From Spirochaetales bacterium (GTDB taxonomy: Bacteria > Spirochaetota > Spirochaetia > SZUA-6 > DRHE01), in assembly GCA_023136785.1 (NCBI GenBank), contig JAGLQP010000036.1, positions 1-10,078 of the forward strand: DNA of 10,078 bases, given 5' to 3'. Position 1 is the first letter of the stretch; every line of letters starts with the position of its first letter. Positions 1 through 6,193 of this stretch are shown here, piece after piece. Both the position numbers and the translations under genes were made by a program. Below the pieces are notes generated by a model. The model worked only from the letters and a program-made list of their open reading frames with translations, was not told the DNA's origin and did not search any database.

Positions 1-926
1 AACAAGCCGATCTCCTCGAATCGCTCCCGGACGGCCCTCTGCAGACTGTGATGGATGTTAAAGCCCACTACAACGAAGATGAGCCCGATCAGCACGGTCA
101 TCATGACTTTTTCCATTCGCAGAGCTCCGAAAAACGCCCGATTGAATTCCCTCCAGCTGACGATTCTGTATTTCTCACTGCCCAGGACATTCTGAATCTC
201 CCTGACAGCCTGTTGATCCCGGAAGCGATTCTGAATCTTCACGCCGATGGTGAGCGGAGCGGGAGTCCCAGAGTTGAGGGCGGACCCTTCCTCGAGGGAG
301 AAGAAGGCCCAGCCAAGATCGAACTCGTAATACCCGCTTCGAAACAGTCCGACTACCTGATAGAAGCGGCGTGAAGGCTGGAGATCGCCGAAGGAGGGGC
401 CTTCCAGTGACAGGATCGACACGCTGTCACCCACACTCACACCCAGATGCCGGGACAGCTCGACTCCAAGCACGAGAGCTCCCGGTCGATCTATCCCGAA
501 ATCTCCGGCCACGATCTCCAGGGTCCGCATAAACGTAGGATCCAGCTGCTCAACCTCAGGGGGCACTCCACGAATCAGACAACCCCGCAGCTCGGTAAAC
601 CTGCCCTGGATGATCACCTGGTGTTCGCTGAAGGGTACCACGGATCGGACATCGGGCTGAGCGCGCAGCCGGTCCAGGACGTCCACAAGCGCAGGGCCGG
701 TGCCGCCACCTCGAACCTCTTCTATCTGTATATGGTATGAGCTGATCTCCAGGATACTCTCGATAAAACCGAGCTGAAAACCGTTCATCACCCCCATCAC
801 GGCCGTAAGGGCCATCACCCCGACGGCAAGACCCAGAATCGAAAGCACGGTGGAGGTGGCTCCGACCCCGCGACGCCTGGATCGAAAGTAACGAAAGCCC
901 ATAAAGGCAATAAAACTGTACCTCAT
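1..926 (-). CDS. LolC/LolE-family lipoprotein-releasing ABC transporter permease (3' end outside window)
   Basis: This is an inner-membrane permease of the LolCDE type, which in characterised bacteria extracts mature lipoproteins from the inner membrane for transfer to the outer membrane. The 308 visible residues open with a basic stretch and a first membrane segment at about 24-50 that contains the family pattern GVMALTAVMGVMNGF. An extracytoplasmic MacB-like domain follows at about 55-265. A second membrane segment at about 274-293 ends in FNIHHSLQRAVRERFEEIG, very like the conserved FNI..L...V.E+..EI motif of LolC/E. The remaining two membrane segments lie beyond the left edge. The ATG overlaps the stop of the preceding gene as ATGA, with a GGGAG about 11 nt upstream. 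LolC and LolE cannot be told apart here, and a MacB/FtsX-like exporter is the alternative. The LolD ATPase should be nearby but is not in the window. Confidence 0.85.
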   Translation of the reverse strand, partial: MRYSFIAFMGFRYFRSRRRGVGATSTVLSILGLAVGVMALTAVMGVMNGFQLGFIESILEISSYHIQIEEVRGGGTGPALVDVLDRLRAQPDVRSVVPFSEHQVIIQGRFTELRGCLIRGVPPEVEQLDPTFMRTLEIVAGDFGIDRPGALVLGVELSRHLGVSVGDSVSILSLEGPSFGDLQPSRRFYQVVGLFRSGYYEFDLGWAFFSLEEGSALNSGTPAPLTIGVKIQNRFRDQQAVREIQNVLGSEKYRIVSWREFNRAFFGALRMEKVMMTVLIGLIFVVVGFNIHHSLQRAVRERFEEIGL

Positions 927-2029
927 TGCAGCTGCCGCTCCCGAATGACCTCCCCGTTGCGAAGAAACTCTTCCTTCACCTTTTCTTCTCCTTCGAAGTA
1001 GATCCTCATGAAGATCTGTCCCTCTCTGTACAGCTCTTCTGTGCGGGAGCTTTCCCCGCTGTCGGTTGAATAGATCGTTATTCTTTCCAGAGCACCCCGA
1101 ATCCGGTACTCCTCCCGCCTAAGGGTGTCCTGCGGACCGTAATCGAACAACCAATGCTCGAGTCCCCGTACACTCCGCTTGGTGGTTTCCACGATTGCCC
1201 CCGTCTCATCCCGAAGGTGGACGGTCTGTTCGATCTCATCACCCTCCTGTTCCACCACACTGCGGATCAGTCTGCCCTGCTCATCGTAACTACGCCGAAT
1301 CGTACGCCTGAGCTGCAACTGCTCCAGTTGCGAGCGCACCAACGCGTCTCCGTCCCCACGGTATTCGAAGCGTTCCCGTTCGATCAACTCTCCCTGGCTC
1401 CACCTCTCCCGCTCGGTCAGCCTTCCTTCCAGATCGTAGCGACTGACCTTTCTGTCCCGGACATTTCCGTAACGCTCTTCCGCCAGAATGCCGCCTCCGC
1501 CGCTCAGAGCCAACTCCTGGGTGGTTTGACGTTCCCTCTCCTCCCGGCTGACACGTCGCAGCTCCCCACCCGGTGACAGATAATAGGCGTCCCTGAATAG
1601 GAGCTCGCCCTTTGAATCGAAAGTCTCCGTCAGGGCAAGGACTGCTCCCCTGTAATGATAGACCTTGCGCCGGCTCGGTTCCCCGTCCTGAAAGAGCTGC
1701 TCCTCCGTCAACCTACCCGATTGATCGTACCGGAACCGCTCCTGGATCACCCCACCATCAAAAACTCGTTCCTCCTGCGCTCCAACCTCCCAACGGCGGA
1801 TCTCCTCACCCCTATGCAGCAGGGTGCGCTTCTCCCACTGGTCCCCCTTCTGCACAACGAGCAGGTAGGGAAACTCGTCCCGCTGGTACCAACCGATTTC
1901 TTCAAGAGCCATTCCCAAATCATTGGAGGTGTAATAACGTACCGAGGAGTCTTGTGGAAAAGACGGCAGAACGGCGAGAATCAGAAAAACGAAGACTGAG
2001 GAGATTCTGGAAACGGACAGGTCGATCAT
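923..2029 (-). CDS. Exported YD/MORN-like repeat protein of unknown function
   Basis: I do not recognise a named family for this 368-residue protein. The N-terminus (about residues 1-26) is a signal peptide: a short polar start, the hydrophobic run VFVFLILAVLPSF, then PQDSS. No lipobox cysteine is present, so a soluble periplasmic or surface protein is likely. The rest is very charged and built from degenerate repeats of about 20-30 residues. Their core is an aromatic residue, D, two residues, then GRL or GEL, followed by E/R-rich strands; RYDQSGRLTEE, RYDLEGRLTER and SYDEQGRLIRS are clear copies. This resembles YD or MORN-2 beta-hairpin repeats. Its ATG shares one base with the ftsY stop (TAATG), with GGAAG just upstream. 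Its stop overlaps the LolC/E-like start. The position suggests an envelope role linked to lipoprotein export, but that is inference only. Confidence 0.8.
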   Translation of the reverse strand: MIDLSVSRISSVFVFLILAVLPSFPQDSSVRYYTSNDLGMALEEIGWYQRDEFPYLLVVQKGDQWEKRTLLHRGEEIRRWEVGAQEERVFDGGVIQERFRYDQSGRLTEEQLFQDGEPSRRKVYHYRGAVLALTETFDSKGELLFRDAYYLSPGGELRRVSREERERQTTQELALSGGGGILAEERYGNVRDRKVSRYDLEGRLTERERWSQGELIERERFEYRGDGDALVRSQLEQLQLRRTIRRSYDEQGRLIRSVVEQEGDEIEQTVHLRDETGAIVETTKRSVRGLEHWLFDYGPQDTLRREEYRIRGALERITIYSTDSGESSRTEELYREGQIFMRIYFEGEEKVKEEFLRNGEVIRERQLQ

Positions 2030-2895
2030 TAGCTTCCGATCAAGCTGTTCAGGTATAGTTCCCTATCAAAAGGTACAAGATCCTCTACCTTCTCGCCCAC
2101 TCCCATGAATGAAAAAGGAATACCCAAATCGCTGGATATGGCGACCACGATTCCACCTTTTGCCGTCGAGTCATACTTTGCCAGGATGATGCTGTCCACA
2201 CCGATCGCCTCCTGAAACACCTCTGCCTGGCGCAGTGCATTCTGTCCGGTTGTGGCATCGAGTACCAGGATTTTTTTGTAGGCAGATCCGGAGATGCGGT
2301 TACCGGCAATCCTGTTGATTTTTCCCAGCTCCCTTACCAGATGAGCCTTGTTGTGCATCCGACCCGCCGTGTCGGCTATGACCAGATCGGTCCGATTTGC
2401 TTCTGCGCTGGAAATGGCTTCATACACCACCGCGCCTGGGTCGGCTCCAGGATCCTTGCGGAACACGTTCACACCGATCCGTTTACCCCACAGAACGAGC
2501 TGATCGACGGCTGCGGCTCGAAAAGTATCCGCCGCGGCGAGGAGCACCGTCTTTCCTTGCTGCCTTCTAAAAAAATTAGCCAACTTGGCGATCGTGGTCG
2601 TTTTTCCCACACCGTTGACGCCCAGAATCAGCAGCAGGTTCGTCGTATTTTCGATCAGGGATAGAGGCTCAACCCGCAGAGTTGATCCCAGCTGGAACTT
2701 AAGAATCCCGGAAAGCCGATCCCTATCCTTTTTCCCCGTACCGCGGATCTCCCCCCGGAGGGACTCGATGATCCTGGCGGCGGTTACCGGGCCGATATCG
2801 CCCTCGATCAGAATATCTTCGAGTTCATCGTAGAACTCCACATTCACGGCACCGAAGAGGTTGCGGAGCTTACCGCCCAAAGCAAACTTCCTCAT
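2029..2895 (-). CDS. ftsY: Signal recognition particle receptor FtsY
   Basis: FtsY is the SRP receptor GTPase that docks ribosome-SRP complexes at the inner membrane for co-translational insertion. From the chosen ATG the protein has 288 residues. An N domain covers about 1-75. The G domain then shows the P-loop GVNGVGKTT (92-100), DTFRAAA (123-129), DTAGR (175-179), DATTGQNA (213-220), a G4 box AKYD (239-242, TKxD in most FtsY) followed by STAKGG, and the C-terminal GVGE..EDL. The acidic A domain of E. coli FtsY is absent, so membrane contact must come from the N-terminal helix. The open frame reaches TTG at 2901 and GTG at 2898. A GGGGAG lies 9 nt before the ATG at 2895, 6 nt before the GTG and 3 nt before the TTG, so ATG or GTG is preferred. 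It starts 19 nt after the PEGA gene. Confidence 0.96.
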   Translation of the reverse strand: MRKFALGGKLRNLFGAVNVEFYDELEDILIEGDIGPVTAARIIESLRGEIRGTGKKDRDRLSGILKFQLGSTLRVEPLSLIENTTNLLLILGVNGVGKTTTIAKLANFFRRQQGKTVLLAAADTFRAAAVDQLVLWGKRIGVNVFRKDPGADPGAVVYEAISSAEANRTDLVIADTAGRMHNKAHLVRELGKINRIAGNRISGSAYKKILVLDATTGQNALRQAEVFQEAIGVDSIILAKYDSTAKGGIVVAISSDLGIPFSFMGVGEKVEDLVPFDRELYLNSLIGS

Positions 2896-2914
2896 CACCA
2901 AAAACTCCCCGAAG

Positions 2915-4333
2915 CTAGGCTTTCCGATCCGCGGCTCGAAGATAGCGGACCAGGCGTACCATCATGTTTACGAACAGAGAGGTACTGACGGCCAGGGTTC
3001 CCCAGTAGCCGTAGTAAAACACCAGGCCGGCAGCATTGAAGCGGTCTGCCTCATCGAAATTGAGATCGTTGATGGCCAGGCTGTACCCCACAGCGTAATC
3101 ATTCGCAAACCCCCAAAAGAACAGTGGAATCGGGATGGATATGGCGAAGAATCCGAAAGCCCTGTATAGCTCGTCCCGTCTCTGGTTTTGGATTTGCAGG
3201 GGATCGATTTCATCCAAGGTAAGAGGAACGGTTACCGTTTCGGCCACCCCCGAACCGGCATACAGGGGAAAATCGAGGTATCCCTCCTTGCGCAGGAGAA
3301 AGCGGTTCAGGTCATCCGGTTTTCCCACGGACAGGGGGGTGGCGCCAAGCCACTGCGATCCCTCGTATACCGCCGCCCCTTCCGGTTCGCTGTCCAATTC
3401 GAAGGAATCGCCGGGTTCCGGAGGCAACACGATCTGCTGTACCGCCTCGGTATAGGGATCAAGGGAGATCAATCGAACCACGGATTGATACCCGGGCGCC
3501 TGTACCCTCAGTTCCCTGCTTCCAGGAATCAGATAGGGTATCTCGAGAGGAGTGCGTCCCTGAAAGCTGTCATCAAGCCAGACCGAGGCTCTCGGCGGTT
3601 CCGTGTCCACCCGCAGGGAGGCCCAGTCCCGCCCCCACAGGATCGAAGCAAGTTCATCGGTCAGCTCATCGAATATCTCGTACAACTCAGTTGGCAGCAC
3701 CGCATCGCTGTAGGAAAACACATTCTCCCCCAGGGCGGCATCGAAAAAAATTACCTCGAAGTAAATATAACCCTGAATCTCTTCAAAGCGGCCCCAAAGC
3801 AGTGAATCCAGGTTCTCCTGCCTGGTCAACTGAAGCGGGCTGCGGACGGGCTGGTCGAAGATCAACCGTCCGTTTGCTCCTGAAGCAAAACGCAGGGGTT
3901 TGCTCTCCGGCAGGACAATTGCCTCCGGATTCAGCTCCCGCAGATCATTGAGGGCGAGGAGTTTTGCGGCTATTCGGTCCTCATAAAAAACAACCTTGTC
4001 TTCCCCTTTACCGGGGGTGAAGAACAGCTCATCCCGCGCACGCCGGTCGGCGCTGATGAGCTCTGCCAGGCGTTGCTGCTCCCTCCGAATGATCCGCTTT
4101 CGATAGCCTTTCGCCTCAGCGTCGCTGAAGAAATGGGTCGGAATCATCTCCAGACGTTCGCGAATCAAGAGGGGAAAGCTTTGACTCAGGTAGAGGTTCT
4201 CCTGGCTTAGGGCCTTGCCCTCGAAAGCGGCCACCCCAACGGTCCAATACTCCCTGTCATCGACGGGGATGTTGTCTTGGGGGCAAACCGTGATCGGTAC
4301 GGCTGCAAGCAGGAGGAGTGCAAGGACCTTCAT
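2915..4333 (-). CDS. Exported PEGA-domain membrane protein, unknown function
   Basis: This 472-residue protein starts with a signal peptide (MKVLALLLLAAVPITVCPQD). A periplasmic region at about 25-235 follows, with the helical, charged stretch KRIIRREQQRLAELISADRR and a mixed alpha/beta part. Two tandem PEGA domains come next. The first, about 239-303, contains LRVDTEPPRASVWLDDSFQG and TPLEIP..PG...L.....GY. The second, about 309-371, contains SFELDSEPEGAAVYEGSQWL and TPLSV. The C-terminus has two membrane segments at about 392-412 and 436-458 and ends in a basic tail. PEGA domains are usually surface or cell-wall-associated modules, but the role here is unknown. The frame is open a further 42 codons upstream, but only the ATG at 4333 gives a signal peptide, and it overlaps the receiver stop as ATGA. 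The C at residue 17 follows ITV, a poor lipobox. Confidence 0.85.
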   Translation of the reverse strand: MKVLALLLLAAVPITVCPQDNIPVDDREYWTVGVAAFEGKALSQENLYLSQSFPLLIRERLEMIPTHFFSDAEAKGYRKRIIRREQQRLAELISADRRARDELFFTPGKGEDKVVFYEDRIAAKLLALNDLRELNPEAIVLPESKPLRFASGANGRLIFDQPVRSPLQLTRQENLDSLLWGRFEEIQGYIYFEVIFFDAALGENVFSYSDAVLPTELYEIFDELTDELASILWGRDWASLRVDTEPPRASVWLDDSFQGRTPLEIPYLIPGSRELRVQAPGYQSVVRLISLDPYTEAVQQIVLPPEPGDSFELDSEPEGAAVYEGSQWLGATPLSVGKPDDLNRFLLRKEGYLDFPLYAGSGVAETVTVPLTLDEIDPLQIQNQRRDELYRAFGFFAISIPIPLFFWGFANDYAVGYSLAINDLNFDEADRFNAAGLVFYYGYWGTLAVSTSLFVNMMVRLVRYLRAADRKA

Positions 4334-4698
4334 TCGATATCGAGGGTCTTCTTGATCGAGTTGATTACCCGTTCGGGCTGAAAGGGCTTGACGATAAAAT
4401 CCTTGGCGCCCATCTGCAGCGCCTGAACGATCAGGGTTTGCTGTCCCAGGGCGGAACACATAATGATATTCGCACCCGGATCGGTTTTCAGTATCTTTTT
4501 CAGGGCGGTCAATCCATCCATCTTCGGCATGGTGATATCCATGAGCACGACATCGGGGCGCTTGTCTTGAAACAACTCCACCGCCTCCTCGCCGTTGGAG
4601 GCTTCCCCTACAACGCGAAAACCGGCCTTTTCTAAGAGATCTCTAAGCACGAGCTTGATGAATTGGAGATCATCGGCAATGAGGATATTTATGCCCAC
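4330..4698 (-). CDS. Stand-alone CheY-like response regulator receiver protein
   Basis: This 122-residue protein is a single receiver domain with no output domain. It has the full phosphorylation pocket: acidic pair D9/D10, phospho-acceptor D54 within VVLMDITMPKMDG, S82 at the Thr/Ser position, F101 at the switch aromatic (Tyr106 in E. coli CheY) and K104 in VKPF. Such proteins act by phosphorylation-dependent protein binding, classically at the flagellar motor switch, but many serve other pathways. No kinase or chemotaxis gene lies nearby, so its partner is unknown. The start is GTG at 4698, inside the last codons of prfB (10-nt overlap), with an AGGGG about 10 nt upstream. Its stop overlaps the ATG of the PEGA protein, making that protein a candidate functional partner. 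Confidence 0.92.
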   Translation of the reverse strand: MGINILIADDLQFIKLVLRDLLEKAGFRVVGEASNGEEAVELFQDKRPDVVLMDITMPKMDGLTALKKILKTDPGANIIMCSALGQQTLIVQALQMGAKDFIVKPFQPERVINSIKKTLDIE

Positions 4699-5802
4699 TG
4701 TTTCTTGGCCCCTGCGGCGCGCATGAGATAGCCCTCGATGAATTGGTCGATATCACCGTCCATCACAGCCTGGACATTCCCCGCCTCGATCTTGGTTCTG
4801 TGATCCTTCACCATCGAGTACGGATGAAAGACATACGAACGGATCTGACTGCCCCAGGCGATATCTTTCTTCTCGCTCTCCAGTTTTCGTCTCTCCTCGT
4901 CCTGCTGCTCCTTGAAGTGCTCGTAGAGCCGGGAACGGAGCACCTTCATGGCCATGGCCTTGTTCTTATGTTGGCTCCGTTCATTTTGGCACTGTACCAC
5001 GATTCCGGTCGGCAGATGGGTGATCCGTACAGCAGAATCCGTTTTATTCACATGTTGTCCCCCGGCTCCTCCGGCACGATAGGTGTCGATTCGCAGATCC
5101 TCCGTGTTGATCTCCACGTCGATGGTGTCATCGATTACCGGGGTTGTGAAAACCGATGCAAAGGAGGTATGCCTTCTTCGGGAAGCATCGAAGGGGGATA
5201 TGCGGACGAGTCTGTGCACTCCCGTCTCGGCTTTGAATAATCCGAAGGCGTATTCTCCGGTCATCTCCACGGTTACGGACTTGATTCCGCCTTCAGCCTC
5301 CGACATATCGATGATGGCGGTTTTGAAGCCGTGATTCTCGGCCCAACGCGTGTACATGCGCAGAAGCATGCTCACCCAGTCGCAGGCTTCGGTTCCCCCG
5401 GCACCGGAGTGAATGGTCACGAAAGCGGAAAGCGGATCGTTCTCTTCTCCCAGCAGCTGGAGGAGCTTCAGTTGTTCAAATTTTCCCTGCAGCCTCTTCA
5501 CGTCGGCCCTGATCTCTTCCGCCACAGATTCATCGGCCTCTTCCGCGGCCAGCTCGAACAGTTCTTTCACATCCTGGTAACTATTCTTCAGCTCTCGCCA
5601 CGGATCGTAGATACTCTTTAGTCGCTTCAGGGTGCTCATTATGTTCTCTGCGTGCTCACGGTTTTGCCAGAAATCGGCTGCCGCTGTCTGTTGCTCCAAG
5701 GAGTGAATTTTAGAGTTCAGCCCTTCGGGGTCAAAGATGCCTCCAAGATTCTTCGATGTCTTCCTCGAGACGGTCAATTTCAGTCTGTAACTCTTCAATC
5801 AT
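4689..5802 (-). CDS. prfB: Peptide chain release factor 2, made by programmed +1 frameshifting
   Basis: RF2 recognises UGA and UAA stop codons and triggers peptide release on the ribosome. The codon-recognition tripeptide SPF is present in VRISPFDASRRRHTSFASV. The catalytic GGQ loop is present in RAGGAGGQHVNKTDSAVR. The gene is read in two frames. ATG at 5802 opens a 23-codon frame (MIEELQTEIDRLEEDIEESW and RHL) that ends at UGA (5733-5731). Slippage by +1 on CUU continues at GAC into 347 further codons, giving about 370 residues, close to the 365 of E. coli RF2. The start has AAGGAAGG 6 nt upstream. A TTG at 5798 gives an open frame without the shift, but its first 19 codons are not RF2-like. 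The gene lies 18 nt after the Cas2-like gene and overlaps the receiver gene by 10 nt. Confidence 0.97.
5730..5744 (-). promoter_or_regulatory. RF2 autoregulatory +1 frameshift site
   Basis: On the minus strand the site reads GGAGG CAT CTT TGA C. It has a Shine-Dalgarno-like GGAGG exactly 3 nt before the slippery CTT, then the in-frame UGA followed by C. This matches the layout of the E. coli site (AGGGGG TAT CTT TGA C). When RF2 is scarce the UGA is decoded slowly, the CUU-bound tRNA slips +1 and full-length RF2 is made. When RF2 is plentiful translation stops after 23 codons. The frame change is read directly from the sequence; the mechanism is taken from the known family. Confidence 0.96.
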
Positions 5803-5820
5803 TACCAGCCTTCCTTGGTT

Positions 5821-6123
5821 TTAAGAATCGGATCGGGAACCAGCCCCTCTGCTGGTGTTTACCACGGTCTTACGCCATTTCTTCTCTTTCAGAACGGAGA
5901 TGACCAGGGTGTTTTCCATGGGGTACTGATAGAAACGCAAGCAGTCGTAGGAATCGGTCAGACGATCCAGCTCCCTCTTCAGACGAAGCAGTCCCCGCTC
6001 GTTTATCCTTAGAGACTCGTACAGGCCTTCGTGCACCTTCTTGAAACCATATTCCTGAAAGGTTGAATGCACTCGATCCCGATGATTTTCGCTGCCTAGA
6101 TCGCAAGACACCGCTACAAACAT
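5821..6123 (-). CDS. Orphan Cas2-like small protein (ferredoxin-fold), first gene of the prfB-ftsY operon
   Basis: This 100-residue protein resembles Cas2. The predicted layout fits the Cas2/VapD-like ferredoxin fold: strand MFVAVSCDLG with the conserved Asp at residue 8, helix at about 13-26, GF then strand KKVHEGLYESLR, helix at about 41-58, strand CLRFYQYP and a final strand near TLVISVLKEK. Cas2 proteins form dimers that scaffold Cas1 during spacer acquisition, and some are metal-dependent nucleases. No cas1, other cas gene or CRISPR array is in the window, and the gene sits 18 nt upstream of prfB, so a housekeeping or stand-alone role is more likely than CRISPR adaptation. The start is ATG at 6123; the only SD-like GGAG is too far away (about 20 nt), consistent with near-leaderless translation. 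The tail (about 89-100) is polar and Ser/Arg/Gly-rich. The fold assignment is by eye and not certain. Confidence 0.7.
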   Translation of the reverse strand: MFVAVSCDLGSENHRDRVHSTFQEYGFKKVHEGLYESLRINERGLLRLKRELDRLTDSYDCLRFYQYPMENTLVISVLKEKKWRKTVVNTSRGAGSRSDS

Positions 6124-6124
6124 C

Positions 6125-6153
6125 TTGATTAAGTTTAAAGATTCTCCTATTTT
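6125..6153 (+). promoter_or_regulatory. Possible sigma-70-type promoter for the FnIII/TPR-like exported protein
   Basis: On the plus strand a -35 TTGATT (6125-6130, 4 of 6) is followed by a 17-nt spacer and a -10 TATTTT (6148-6153, 4 of 6). Start would fall near 6160, leaving a leader of about 34 nt before the ATG at 6194. The elements interleave with those of the opposing promoter, so RNA polymerase probably cannot occupy both at once. The match is weaker than on the other strand. Confidence 0.45.
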
Positions 6154-6160
6154 GTGTCAA
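6132..6160 (-). promoter_or_regulatory. Sigma-70-type promoter for the Cas2-like/prfB/ftsY operon
   Basis: On the minus strand a perfect -35 TTGACA (6160-6155) is followed by a 17-nt spacer and a -10 TAAACT (6137-6132, 4 of 6 matches to TATAAT). Only 8 nt separate the -10 from the ATG at 6123. Transcription should therefore start 0-3 nt before the start codon, giving a nearly leaderless mRNA. That agrees with the absence of a properly spaced Shine-Dalgarno site. Confidence 0.65.
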
Positions 6161-6193
6161 ACTATGAAAAATCTTCGCCGATGAGTAACGTGT

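Noticed and set aside
48..740. Plus-strand open frames at 48-374 and 447-740
   Set aside because: They lie opposite the LolC/E-like permease, whose conserved motifs are on the minus strand.
1154..2058. Plus-strand open frames at 1154-1576, 1612-2058 and 1655-1999
   Set aside because: They are shadows of the YD/MORN-like gene, overlap one another in different frames and have no recognisable content.
3188..3805. 205-codon plus-strand open frame opposite the PEGA gene
   Set aside because: The sense strand carries a signal peptide, PEGA domains and membrane segments. The antisense product is basic, of low plausibility and lacks a ribosome site.
4280..4290. Lipobox in the PEGA protein (ITVC, Cys17)
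   Set aside because: Val at -1 and Ile at -3 are a poor match even to relaxed spirochaetal lipoboxes, and the protein has C-terminal membrane segments.
4334..4459. 42-codon N-terminal extension of the PEGA protein
   Set aside because: It would overlap most of the receiver's C-terminal coding region and bury the signal peptide. ATG at 4333 with ATGA coupling is the natural start.
5731..5798. prfB as a frameshifted pseudogene or a gene starting at TTG 5798
   Set aside because: The in-frame UGA sits in the exact GGAGG-3nt-CTT-TGA-C context of the RF2 control site, so it is programmed recoding and not damage.
5821..6123. A CRISPR-Cas adaptation locus
   Set aside because: Only a Cas2-like protein is visible. 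No cas1, effector or array of regularly spaced repeats was seen anywhere in the window.
6164..6184. Six-codon leader peptide (MKNLRR) before the plus-strand gene
   Set aside because: It has no ribosome-binding site, no run of regulatory codons and no alternative hairpins that I could see. It is probably chance.
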